Of a stretch of DNA of 11,221 bases, positions 1 to 6,867 are shown one piece after another. The notes under the pieces are model-generated. The model was not told where the DNA came from. It was given only the letters and a program-made list of their open reading frames with translations, and did not search any database. Origin of the DNA: Clostridia bacterium. GTDB lineage: Bacteria > Bacillota > Clostridia > Lachnospirales > CAG-274. The DNA is taken from NCBI GenBank assembly GCA_030536675.1, contig JAUNPM010000031.1, positions 1 to 11,221 of the forward strand, read 5' to 3'. The position numbers and the translations under genes are program-made. Position 1 is the first letter of the stretch. Every line of letters begins with the position of its first letter.

Positions 1-918
1 CAAATCATAGCACACTTGAGCAATTGCAATTTGCTCTTTTACCCCCTCAATTCCTCTCTCACCGTTTAATTTATCTTCATTTCCCGTTTCAATATATATT
101 TTTTTAGGAGCACCCATTGCAAGAATATCACCCATATCCACATATCTCCACTGGTTAGGTATGAAATTACAGCCACAGCGGTTTTGATAAATAAGAGTAT
201 CCTTAAACCCGTGTAAAAACCCGCTTACAACTGTTTCGTTTATTCTGTCACACATTACGGCAAGCCACAGAGCGCTGTGCCCTCCACCCGAAAAGCCACA
301 GCAATTTATTTCGTCATATCCCAATCCGTAAATATACTCTGCAAGACACATATTTTCAAAAAGAATTACTCCCTGCAAACACATTCCAAGGCTTATAAGA
401 GCATTATTAATGTCATTGCACTCTGCTCTGTTATCATTATAAATGCCCAGTGTCCTTTCTCCCGCACCCAATATATCGGGTATATAGACCGCATATCCCT
501 TGTCCATAAGCTCAAAGGCATATGTATAGCTGTATTTTTTTATACTTTCCTTGTAACCTTCCGCTTCATTGCCCACAAGCCCCTCTTTGCCGTCACTTCC
601 GTGTCCGTGTATGGCAATAAAAGCCTTTCCGTTTCTTTTTCCCTTAGCCTTTAAAACATAAAAGGGCATTTCCACATTATTAAATGTGTTTATTTTATAT
701 TTTTCTCTTACATAATCACCTTTGTCCACACTTTCCAAAAGCTCCCCTTTAGGTTCTTTTCTTTTTAATCTGTTTATGCCCATTATTTCTTTTATTTTAT
801 TTTTTGATTTTTTTGCCCACTTTTCAAATTCATCAATACTGCTGCCCTTAAATCTGAGCAAAGGTTCGTCAGGCATACTTTCCTTAATAAAATCCAATCC
901 GTTATATTTTGTATTCAT
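1..918 (-). CDS. alpha/beta hydrolase, Abhydrolase_7/acetyl-esterase-like (3' end off window)
   Basis: An open frame of 306 codons begins at ATG 918 and runs off the left edge without a stop, so the C-terminus is missing. A GGGGG Shine-Dalgarno lies about 7 nt upstream. The protein has no signal peptide and should be cytosolic. A charged N-terminal segment (about residues 1-70) precedes the hydrolase fold. Visible landmarks are HGHGSDGK (104-111, oxyanion-hole region), the nucleophile elbow GFSGGG with Ser210, and a late strand ending in GNED, where Asp282 is the likely acid. The catalytic His should lie beyond the window. The segment CGCNFIPNQWRYVDMGDI (248-265) resembles Abhydrolase_7 and acetyl-xylan-esterase-like proteins. 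The family hydrolyses esters or related bonds; the substrate cannot be inferred. It is transcribed away from acpS, apparently as a single gene. Confidence 0.85.
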   Translation of the reverse strand, partial: MNTKYNGLDFIKESMPDEPLLRFKGSSIDEFEKWAKKSKNKIKEIMGINRLKRKEPKGELLESVDKGDYVREKYKINTFNNVEMPFYVLKAKGKRNGKAFIAIHGHGSDGKEGLVGNEAEGYKESIKKYSYTYAFELMDKGYAVYIPDILGAGERTLGIYNDNRAECNDINNALISLGMCLQGVILFENMCLAEYIYGLGYDEINCCGFSGGGHSALWLAVMCDRINETVVSGFLHGFKDTLIYQNRCGCNFIPNQWRYVDMGDILAMGAPKKIYIETGNEDKLNGERGIEGVKEQIAIAQVCYDL

Positions 919-949
919 AAATTAACCCCCGTTACTCATTGATAACCTT

Positions 950-978
950 ATACTACCATAAATCAAATCCTATTTCAA
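950..978 (-). promoter_or_regulatory. putative sigma-A promoter for the alpha/beta hydrolase
   Basis: On the minus strand, TTGAAA (978-973) is followed after exactly 17 bases by TAGTAT (955-950), about 30 nt upstream of ATG 918. The match is moderate and the position is right for the hydrolase gene. This is a prediction from consensus only. Confidence 0.5.
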
Positions 979-1020
979 TTACATTTTCACTTTAAAGTAT
1001 AATTGGAAATATAACGTCAA

Positions 1021-1347
1021 TATAGATTGTCAATAAACTAAATTTTCGCAAATTTTTTGAATTCAACGAAAATGTAACTTTCAAAAATTATAAAGCGTCG
1101 CAGACTTTAATCCGCAGGTTTGCAATCCCGAAGCATACGGGACTTGCTTTGCGTAGCAAAGTTGCTTGTAAGAGCTTTGCCCGACCGAGGACAGGAACTT
1201 TTCTGTGATTTTGGCCTTTTTAAGGTCAAAATTGAGGAAAACTTGGTAGTTCCTACCTTAGCAAACTGCAAGAAATGCAAGCATTTCTTGCAAGGCTGTC
1301 AACTTTTTTGACAGCCGGAATTGACAATACAAGGTCAATAATCTATA
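1021..1347. repeat. inverted-repeat-rich intergenic element (possible dispersed repeat or structured RNA)
   Basis: This fills most of the 475-base non-coding gap between the hydrolase and acpS. The outer edges carry inverted 8-mers (tatagatt 1021-1028, aatctata 1340-1347) and inverted 9-mers (attgtcaat 1026-1034, attgacaat 1320-1328). Inside are several potential hairpins: attttcg/cgaaaat (1042-1048/1067-1073) around the palindrome ttgaattcaa (1057-1066); cccg/cggg (1127-1141); ctttgc/gcaaag (1147-1161); aggaac/gttcct (1193-1198/1249-1254) enclosing a 10-bp stem with one G-U pair (1209-1231); a perfect 11-bp stem (1267-1277/1282-1292); and a perfect 9-bp stem (1294-1302/1308-1316). From about 1095 to 1320 the composition is more GC-rich than the flanks. 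A 63-codon frame inside (1120-1311) has no ribosome site and is not credible. The density of stems suggests a mobile-type intergenic repeat or a structured transcript; which one cannot be told here. Confidence 0.5.
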
Positions 1348-1349
1348 AT
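1321..1349 (+). promoter_or_regulatory. consensus sigma-A promoter for acpS-nnr
   Basis: TTGACA (1321-1326), a 17-base spacer and TATAAT (1344-1349) match the vegetative promoter consensus exactly, about 45 nt upstream of the acpS start. The predicted transcription start is near 1356. The -35 box lies in the inverted 9-mer at the right border of the repeat-rich element, so that element's edge supplies part of the promoter. Confidence 0.85.
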
Positions 1350-1393
1350 AATCATAAGAAGTAATTTTATTTTTACCCAAAGGAGGTTTTGTT

Positions 1394-1753
1394 ATGATCA
1401 AGGGTATAGGGACAGACATTATTGAAATATCAAGAATAGCCAAATCACTTGAAAAACAAAGTTTTTTAAATAAAATATTTACTGAAACCGAACAAAGGCT
1501 TTACCACGGCATAAATCCTCAGACCCTTGCAGGTAACTTTGCCGCCAAAGAGGCTGTTGCAAAAGCATTCGGCACAGGCTTTTGCGGCTGTTCACCCTTG
1601 GAAATTGAAATTTTAAGAGATTCAAAAGGCAAACCTTATGTTAATCTTTACGGCAACGCAAAAGATATATTAAATTCCATAGGAAAAGCCGTTCATATAT
1701 CCATATCCCACAGCAAAGAAAATGCCGTTGCCTTTGCTGTAATAGATGATTGA
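1394..1753 (+). CDS. acpS: holo-[acyl-carrier-protein] synthase
   Basis: AcpS transfers the 4'-phosphopantetheine arm of coenzyme A to a serine of apo-acyl carrier protein, activating it for fatty acid synthesis in the cytosol. The 119-residue length is normal for the family. Signatures are GIGTDIIEISRI near the N-terminus with Asp8, and FAAKEAVAKAFGTG (49-62) with Glu53; these acidic residues are the usual magnesium ligands. The C-terminal HISISHSKENAVAFAV strand is also typical. The start is fixed by AGGAGG at 1381-1386, 7 nt before the ATG. The consensus promoter at 1321-1349 drives it. The stop codon overlaps the ribosome site of the following nnr gene, implying translational coupling; acpS next to the hydrate-repair gene is a common Firmicutes order. 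Confidence 0.97.
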   Translation: MIKGIGTDIIEISRIAKSLEKQSFLNKIFTETEQRLYHGINPQTLAGNFAAKEAVAKAFGTGFCGCSPLEIEILRDSKGKPYVNLYGNAKDILNSIGKAVHISISHSKENAVAFAVIDD

Positions 1754-1762
1754 GGTGATTTT

Positions 1763-3217
1763 ATGTATAAAGATATTATGTACCTGCTCTCAACACAGGA
1801 AATGAAAGAAGCTGAAGAAACAGCCATTTACGAAAAAGGGATACCTTCTCTTATATTAATGGAAAATGCGGCAAGGGGCGCCGTCGATGTAATTATTGAC
1901 AAAAAGCCCAAAAACGTTATTGTTTTTTCAGGCAAGGGAAATAACGGAGGTGACGGTCTTGCAATTGCCCGCCTTTTAATGACCCACGGAATAAAAACAA
2001 AAATAATTTTCATAGGCGACAAAAACAGCGCAACTCCCGACTGCAAAACAAACCTTGAAATACTCCAAAACTATAATGGGGATATTGAATACACAACAGA
2101 AAGCATAAATATTAACGATTATGATATTGTTGTTGACGCTCTTATAGGAACAGGTCTTACAAAAAAATTAAGCGACAAATATATTGATATTGTAAATATA
2201 ATAAATAAAGGAAAATTTATTGTTTCCGTTGACTGCCCCACAGGTGTAAACTGCAACACGGGTAATGATTACGGGATCGCAGTAAATGCTCATATTACAG
2301 TTACATTTCATATGGCAAAAACAGGACTTCTTTTATACCCCGCTTATTTGCATACGGGAAAACTTGTTGTTAAACATATTGGAGCACCTTATATAACAAA
2401 AAGCTCCGTATTTGTCATTAAAAACGGCAGATCCCTTTTACCGCAGAGAAAGCCTTATTCAAACAAAGGTACCTACGGAAAGGCTCTTTTTGTTTCAGGC
2501 TGTGATACAATGGCAGGAGCCGCAGTTATTAACGGAACATCTGCATATATGGCAGGCTGCGGTCTTGTAAACATTTGCTCCACGCCCCACGTAATGGAAG
2601 TTATACACAACTCTCTCCCCGAAGCCGTTACCTCCCATGTAAAAAGCATTGACATTAACTACGGCAACGTCATAGCAATAGGCTCAGGCATAGGAATAAG
2701 TCCCGAAAGCAAAAGCATTACAGACTATGTTTTAAACAATTCAAAAGTGCCCGTTGTTGCAGATGCCGACGCACTTAACATAATTTCACAAAACGAACCG
2801 CTTAAGTATAAGACCTCCGTAATAACTCCTCATATTAAAGAAATGTCAAGGCTTACGGGACTTGATACTGCTTATATAAGAGAAAATATTATTGATACTG
2901 CAAAAAATTATGCCAAAAAATACAACACTGTTGTTGTTCTAAAGGATGCACACAGCATTATAGCTTCTCCCGACGGAAAAATATGCATTAATATTACAGG
3001 TACCTCCGCAATGAGCAAAGGCGGAAGCGGAGATTCACTTACAGGTGTAATAACGGGACTTATTGCACAGGGAACAGACTGCTTTACTGCTGCCTGCCTT
3101 GGCTGCTATTTAAACGGAAAAGCCGGAGAAATTGCCGAAAATGAAAAAAGCTCTTACAGCCTTCTTGCTCTTGACATATCAAAAGCAATACCCAAAGCAA
3201 TAAACAGCCTGCAATAG
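1763..3217 (+). CDS. nnr: bifunctional NAD(P)H-hydrate epimerase / ADP-dependent NAD(P)H-hydrate dehydratase
   Basis: This cytosolic enzyme repairs hydrated NADH and NADPH: the N-terminal domain interconverts the R and S hydrates and the C-terminal domain dehydrates the S form using ADP (or ATP). The 484-residue length fits the fused YjeF form. The N-terminal domain (about 1-210) shows GKGNNGGDGLAIARLL (57-72), VVDALIGTGL (123-132) and VDCPTG with Asp157. The C-terminal ribokinase-like domain begins near residue 230 with GTYGKALFVSG and contains ADADAL around 333-338 and GGSGDSLTGV, whose Asp424 is the expected catalytic residue. The start at 1763 is chosen because GAGGTGA overlaps the acpS stop and sits 4-5 nt upstream; an in-frame ATG five codons later is a weaker alternative. 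Nothing is missing or broken. It is the second gene of the acpS operon and ends at a strong terminator. Confidence 0.96.
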   Translation: MYKDIMYLLSTQEMKEAEETAIYEKGIPSLILMENAARGAVDVIIDKKPKNVIVFSGKGNNGGDGLAIARLLMTHGIKTKIIFIGDKNSATPDCKTNLEILQNYNGDIEYTTESININDYDIVVDALIGTGLTKKLSDKYIDIVNIINKGKFIVSVDCPTGVNCNTGNDYGIAVNAHITVTFHMAKTGLLLYPAYLHTGKLVVKHIGAPYITKSSVFVIKNGRSLLPQRKPYSNKGTYGKALFVSGCDTMAGAAVINGTSAYMAGCGLVNICSTPHVMEVIHNSLPEAVTSHVKSIDINYGNVIAIGSGIGISPESKSITDYVLNNSKVPVVADADALNIISQNEPLKYKTSVITPHIKEMSRLTGLDTAYIRENIIDTAKNYAKKYNTVVVLKDAHSIIASPDGKICINITGTSAMSKGGSGDSLTGVITGLIAQGTDCFTAACLGCYLNGKAGEIAENEKSSYSLLALDISKAIPKAINSLQ

Positions 3218-3228
3218 ATCACATATTT

Positions 3229-3260
3229 TAAAAGGGTGCGAATTATTCCGCACCCTTTTA
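3229..3260. terminator. bidirectional intrinsic terminator between nnr and the antiporter
   Basis: A perfect 12-bp stem (3229-3240 paired with 3249-3260) with GGGTGCG/CGCACCC at its core and an 8-base loop lies 11 nt after the nnr stop and 3 nt after the antiporter stop on the other strand. A and T runs flank the GC core on both sides, so it can act on both converging transcripts. Confidence 0.85.
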
Positions 3261-3263
3261 CAC

Positions 3264-4466
3264 TTAAATTTTTTGTTTTTCCGTAAGTATCAACTTAAGC
3301 ATTACAGGAGTAATAAGAGTTGTTACAATTACCATAAACACTATTGCAGGGAACATATTTGAATTAAGAAGCCCGCAGTCTGAGCCCTTCTGTGCCACAA
3401 TAAGAGCCACCTCACCTCTTGATACCATACCTATACCTATTGATAAAGCGTCCTTATTGCTAAATTTACACAGCTTTGCACCTATTCCGCAGCCTATTAC
3501 CTTAGAAAGAACAGCCACTATCAAAAGCACAATTGCAAATGATATTATGCTTGGATTTTCAACAAGCTCCCCAAGGTTTGTTTTAAGTCCTATGCTTGCA
3601 AAAAATATGGGGGAAAAAAACAAATATCCTAAAATATCAAATCTTTGATCTATGTAACCCTTTGAACCGAAAGTGCACAAAATAATTCCCGCAAAATATG
3701 CTCCCGTAATATCAGCAACACCAAAAAACTCCTCGGAACAAAAGCTCATTATGAAACAAAAAGCAAGAACATATATAGATATTCTTCTTCTCATTTTTAC
3801 GCCCTTTAAAAGCTTCTTAACAGTAAACACTGCCCCCGCCGCCGCAAGGACAAATATGAAGAAAAGAATAATTTTTAAAAGCACTATCCAAATTGAAGAG
3901 CTGCCTTCTCCGCTCATACTTGTAATTGCCGTAAGCACAACAATTCCTATTATATCATCTATGACCGCAGCTCCCAATATGGTAGTTCCCATTCTTCCCG
4001 ATAGCTTTCCAAGCTCTCTCAATGTTTCCACGGTTATGCTTACGGAAGTTGCCGTTAATGTAACGCCTACAAATAACGCTTTAAGAAAATCAACAGTCAC
4101 CTCTCCCTCCGGATTCATTATGTAATATATAAGTGTTCCACCGCCCAAAGGGATTATTACACCTATAAGGGCAACAATGAAAGATGCTATTCCGTTTTCC
4201 TTAAGTTCGTTTAAGTCAGTTTCAAGCCCCGAAAGGAACATAAGTATAATTACGCCTATTTCTGCGGTTTTTGTCAAAAAATCAGTCTGATGAACAACAC
4301 CCAAACAGGAGGGACCCAGTATTATGCCTGCAAGCAAAGCTCCCACAACGGCAGGCATATGAACTTTTCTTGATGCAAGTCCCAAAAATTTTGTTGATAA
4401 AAGTATCACGGCAAGTACAGCCAAATAACCGTAATCTCCGTTAAATATACCTTCTATAAATGACAT
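3264..4466 (-). CDS. cation/proton antiporter, CPA2 (KefB/NapA-like) family
   Basis: This 400-residue, highly hydrophobic protein is predicted to have about eleven to twelve membrane helices and to exchange Na+ or K+ for protons across the cytoplasmic membrane. The family-type GALLAGIILGPSCLG motif lies in the N-terminal third. AAVIDDIIGIVVL carries the paired aspartates Asp170-Asp171, the ion-binding pair of electrogenic CPA2 exchangers. The protein ends soon after the last helix, so the cytosolic RCK/TrkA-N regulatory domain of KefB/KefC is absent; NapA-like members also lack it. The start is set at ATG 4466 because AGGGGG (4475-4480) lies 8 nt upstream. A GTG two codons earlier (4472) would leave only 2 nt of spacing. 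The gene is apparently monocistronic, and ion specificity cannot be read. Confidence 0.9.
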   Translation of the reverse strand: MSFIEGIFNGDYGYLAVLAVILLSTKFLGLASRKVHMPAVVGALLAGIILGPSCLGVVHQTDFLTKTAEIGVIILMFLSGLETDLNELKENGIASFIVALIGVIIPLGGGTLIYYIMNPEGEVTVDFLKALFVGVTLTATSVSITVETLRELGKLSGRMGTTILGAAVIDDIIGIVVLTAITSMSGEGSSSIWIVLLKIILFFIFVLAAAGAVFTVKKLLKGVKMRRRISIYVLAFCFIMSFCSEEFFGVADITGAYFAGIILCTFGSKGYIDQRFDILGYLFFSPIFFASIGLKTNLGELVENPSIISFAIVLLIVAVLSKVIGCGIGAKLCKFSNKDALSIGIGMVSRGEVALIVAQKGSDCGLLNSNMFPAIVFMVIVTTLITPVMLKLILTEKQKI

Positions 4467-4537
4467 GATCACAACCCCCTCAAATATAATTCAGACAAAA
4501 ATTATGCAATTTTTAGCATATTTCGTTATTATCAACT

Positions 4538-4566
4538 ATTTTATACCTAAAGTTATGCAATGTCAA
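4538..4566 (-). promoter_or_regulatory. putative sigma-A promoter for the antiporter
   Basis: On the minus strand a perfect TTGACA (4566-4561) is followed after 17 bases by TAAAAT (4543-4538), about 70 nt before the antiporter start. The upstream parB-like gene ends at 4605 with no clear terminator hairpin, so some readthrough from that gene is also possible. Confidence 0.6.
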
Positions 4567-4604
4567 ATAAAATTTGTATTTTTACGGATTATATTTTATG
4601 TAAA

Positions 4605-5411
4605 TTACATATCGATATTAATGCATATTTTATACTTGTCCTTACACTTTTCAATTTCATAGTTACTTGTCATTCCCGATTCATTCATTAAATTTACGGC
4701 TTGCTTTAAAGTGTTTGTAAAAAGCCTTAAATCGGTAAATTTCTTTTTAATATTTCTGTGATTTGCCTCTGCGTTGCCGATCATTTTTTCTTTAATTGCT
4801 CCGTTTACAAGTATTTCGGTTTTTGCATTGTTCAATTCATATTCCTTCACCTTATCTATAATTTTTTTATGTATTTCACTGTCTTTAGTTTTCAAAAGCA
4901 GCTCCGCCTTTTCTCTCGGTATATTTTCTTTTATAAGTGTATTTTTAACCTCCTTGCTGAACACATTCAGCTCAATGTATTTTTTTACATCTTCTGTTCC
5001 CATTGATAAAATTTGAGAAATTTCCTCTTCATTGTATCCAAATCCATTGTTAAGTATATTTACTGCGTCTGCCGTTTCAATATAATGAAGATTTTTTCTG
5101 TGCATATTTTCCGCTATTGTAAGAGCTGCCGCCTCTCTGTCACCTATTTCCGTAACAATTGCAGGGATGCTTTCAATTCCTGCGATCTTGCAGGCCATAA
5201 GCCTCCTTTCTCCGAAAATAAGCTCATATATTTTTTTATTTATAAGCCTTACGCCTATTGGCTGCAAAACACCGTAGTTTTTTATTGACTTGGCAAGCAC
5301 ATCTATACTCCCTCTGTCAAAGCCTGTCCTTGTCTGATAGGGATTGGGAAGTATTTTATTTACAGGCAGGTAAACAAGTCTGTTTTCATAGCCGTATTCC
5401 TGACATTTCAT
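4605..5411 (-). CDS. ParB/Noc-family DNA-binding protein, orphan
   Basis: The 268-residue protein has the ParB/RepB/Spo0J architecture. The N-terminal CTP-binding domain starts at LPVNKILPNPYQTR (15-28), followed by GVLQPIGVR (47-55), GERRLMA (67-73, the GERRxxA motif) and ENMHRKNL (101-108). A helical segment compatible with the HTH recognition region follows (about 110-170), then a charged C-terminal part suited to dimerisation. Family members bind centromere-like or nucleoid-occlusion sites and spread as CTP-dependent clamps. No parA lies beside it, which argues against a simple ParAB pair; Noc is the main alternative, but the N-terminus is short and lacks the obvious amphipathic membrane helix of Bacillus Noc. 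The start follows GGAGG by about 8 nt. A TATAAT box with a palindrome upstream suggests regulated expression. The family call is firm; the exact role is not. Confidence 0.88.
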   Translation of the reverse strand: MKCQEYGYENRLVYLPVNKILPNPYQTRTGFDRGSIDVLAKSIKNYGVLQPIGVRLINKKIYELIFGERRLMACKIAGIESIPAIVTEIGDREAAALTIAENMHRKNLHYIETADAVNILNNGFGYNEEEISQILSMGTEDVKKYIELNVFSKEVKNTLIKENIPREKAELLLKTKDSEIHKKIIDKVKEYELNNAKTEILVNGAIKEKMIGNAEANHRNIKKKFTDLRLFTNTLKQAVNLMNESGMTSNYEIEKCKDKYKICINIDM

Positions 5412-5439
5412 TTTATCGCCTCCATAAGTTTATATAACA

Positions 5440-5468
5440 ATTATACCATATTTGCCAAATATTTCCAT
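5440..5468 (-). promoter_or_regulatory. promoter of the parB-like gene with palindromic spacer (candidate operator)
   Basis: On the minus strand, TATAAT (5445-5440) lies about 30 nt upstream of the parB-like start. The 17 bases upstream of it contain a perfect 15-base palindrome with one central base (5448-5462, arms ATATTTG/CAAATAT). The -35 position (5468-5463, ATGGAA) is poor. A weak -35 with a palindrome filling the spacer is what a repressor-controlled or autoregulated promoter would look like. The binding protein is unknown; the sequence does not match canonical parS or the Noc binding site. Confidence 0.5.
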
Positions 5469-5571
5469 ATATTTATTTCGTCTTTTTGCTCTGCTTTTCG
5501 ACGAATTATTAAGTCACAAAAATTATGTTAAAAACATATAAATATATCATACTGCAAAAGGGGAATTTTTA

Positions 5572-5985
5572 ATGTATTCAAACAAATATGTTATCGAACT
5601 TATAAAGGATGCAATAAACGAAGAAATATCACAAAATAAGTATTATTCGGATCTGGCAAATTCCATAAAAGATATTGATGATAAAAAGGCAATTGAACAA
5701 ATAAGTTTAGATGAACATAAGCACAGAGAAATGTTTGAAGATATTTATAACAAACTTACAGGCGAAACCTATTCGCCCAAAAACATTCGCTATAAAACAA
5801 TAGAACCTGTTCTTACAGACAATTTCACAAGCTCCGTTTCAAATGAACTGGAAGCGGTGGATCTGTACAGACCTATTTTGTTTTCACTTGAAAATCAACA
5901 GTTTAAAAACTATATAACAGAAATAATAACAGATGAACAAAATCACGCCGCAAGGCTTATTTATATGTACAGCAAATACAGATAA
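5572..5985 (+). CDS. small ferritin-like (rubrerythrin-family) di-iron protein
   Basis: The 137-residue protein is predicted to be a four-helix ferritin-like bundle. Two helices carry ExxH motifs of the di-iron type, Glu48/His51 in DEHKH and Glu122/His125 in DEQNH; their partner helices contain Glu17/Glu18 and Glu92/Glu94. This is the rubrerythrin/ferritin ligand pattern. The C-terminal rubredoxin domain (CxxC pairs) of true rubrerythrins is absent and the protein has no cysteine, so it cannot pass electrons through its own Fe-S centre. Related proteins serve in peroxide defence or iron handling, which would suit an anaerobe; the specific activity is not determined. It has no export signal. 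AAGGGGAA at 5558-5565 sets the start. It is transcribed alone, divergently from the parB-like gene, and ends at a strong terminator. Confidence 0.85.
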   Translation: MYSNKYVIELIKDAINEEISQNKYYSDLANSIKDIDDKKAIEQISLDEHKHREMFEDIYNKLTGETYSPKNIRYKTIEPVLTDNFTSSVSNELEAVDLYRPILFSLENQQFKNYITEIITDEQNHAARLIYMYSKYR

Positions 5986-5994
5986 TATAATTCT

Positions 5995-6029
5995 GTAATA
6001 AAGCCCCGCAAAAAACGGGGCTTTATTAC
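5995..6029. terminator. bidirectional intrinsic terminator
   Basis: A perfect 14-bp stem (5995-6008 with 6016-6029), GCCCCG/CGGGGC at the tip and a 7-base A-rich loop, lies 9 nt after the ferritin-like stop and 16 nt beyond the stop of the converging EFR1 gene. The lower stem is AT-rich on both sides, so it can end both transcripts. Confidence 0.9.
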
Positions 6030-6045
6030 AATAAAATTTATAATT

Positions 6046-6810
6046 TTAAATACGGCAGTTTGCCTCAATAATTTCATTTAATGAAATATTTTCATTCCTA
6101 TATCTGGCATTTGGATTTTTATCCATTACACTCATAGTAATTGCCTTCTTGGGACAATTATTTGCACAGGAAAGGCAAAATTCACAGGTTTCTTTTCTTC
6201 TTAATGCCCTGTTATTTTCAATGTAAAAATTACCCACAGGACATACCTTTTCACAAATACCACAGCCAATACATTTATCCGTAACCAAAATCTGCTCACC
6301 GTTATTAAATCCGGGCATTTTTGAAGTTGTTTCAATTAAGGTCTTATGTATCTCTCTGTCTTCCTCTGTTGATTTTGGAATATACTCTTTTCTTGCGGCA
6401 ACATCAGCCAAAGCGTCACTGATCTGTTCATCAACCCTTTTATCAATTGTTTTTTGCTCATCCATATCAAAAACAGGAAGATAATTATCAACCATAAGTA
6501 TATTTTTTATATAATCAATTCTGATACCACATTCTTTGCCTATATTTTCGGTAAGCTCTGCCGCACCTCCGTGCCTGCATCCATAGGTCAATATCATATA
6601 AAAATAATTTGTATTAAATTTGGCTTTCTTCATAAAATCAATAACCATTTTAGGTGGTATATGACAGTATACGGGACATACTATCCCTATCATATCATCT
6701 TTAAAAGTCAAATTTTCATTCCCTATTATTTGCGGAATACTTATAGGCTTTTTGTCAAACTGCTTTGCCACATAAAGACTGTTCCCCGTTCCCGTAAAAT
6801 AAAATATCAT
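6046..6810 (-). CDS. EFR1-family protein: flavodoxin-like domain plus 2x[4Fe-4S] ferredoxin
   Basis: The N-terminus IFYFTGTGNSLYVAK matches the FMN phosphate-binding loop of flavodoxins, and VCPVYCHIPP follows near residue 50. The C-terminal third has two ferredoxin motifs: CIGCGICEKVCP (Cys180, 183, 186, 190) and CEFCLSCANNCP (Cys209, 212, 215, 219), each binding one [4Fe-4S] cluster. This order is typical of the EFR1 ferredoxins of Clostridia, presumed cytosolic electron carriers or reductases; partners are unknown. The start is set at ATG 6810 (254 residues) because GAAGGGAAG (6818-6826) is 7 nt upstream. An in-frame ATG at 6828 would place that site inside the gene and has no ribosome site of its own. 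It is last in the minus-strand train, 57 nt after the lipoprotein hydrolase, and may be only partly co-transcribed with it. Confidence 0.9.
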   Translation of the reverse strand: MIFYFTGTGNSLYVAKQFDKKPISIPQIIGNENLTFKDDMIGIVCPVYCHIPPKMVIDFMKKAKFNTNYFYMILTYGCRHGGAAELTENIGKECGIRIDYIKNILMVDNYLPVFDMDEQKTIDKRVDEQISDALADVAARKEYIPKSTEEDREIHKTLIETTSKMPGFNNGEQILVTDKCIGCGICEKVCPVGNFYIENNRALRRKETCEFCLSCANNCPKKAITMSVMDKNPNARYRNENISLNEIIEANCRI

Positions 6811-6835
6811 AATAAAACTTCCCTTCATTTAATAT

Positions 6836-6857
6836 GGCTGCCGAATTTTCGACAGCC
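6836..6857 (-). terminator. inter-cistronic hairpin without U-tract
   Basis: In the minus-strand transcript the segment folds into a 10-bp stem (GGCUGUCGAA with UUCGGCAGCC, one U-G pair) and a 2-base gap, so the true loop must open the closing pairs. It lies 10 nt after the hydrolase stop and just before the EFR1 ribosome site. No U-run follows, so it is more likely an attenuator or RNA-stability hairpin than a full terminator. Confidence 0.4.
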
Positions 6858-6867
6858 TTAAAAATCA

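Noticed and set aside
277..654. Plus-strand 125-codon frame opposite the first hydrolase
   Set aside because: It is antisense to a protein with clear hydrolase motifs, lacks a ribosome site and has an arbitrary composition.
1120..1311. Short plus-strand open frame (63 codons) in the hairpin-rich gap
   Set aside because: It has no ribosome site or recognisable composition, and its sequence is made of inverted repeats; it is explained by the repeat element.
1294..1316. 9-bp hairpin as a rho-independent terminator
   Set aside because: Neither strand has a T-run after the stem; the T's lie in the loop. It is counted as part of the repeat-rich element.
3673..4125. Plus-strand 150-codon frame inside the antiporter
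   Set aside because: It is a mirror frame of the membrane protein with no ribosome site; the minus-strand reading has a clear CPA2 motif.
5448..5462. The palindrome as a parS or Noc-binding site
   Set aside because: It lacks the core of parS (TGTTTCACGTGAAACA) and of the Noc site (ATTTCCCGGGAAAT); only the general palindromic form is shared.
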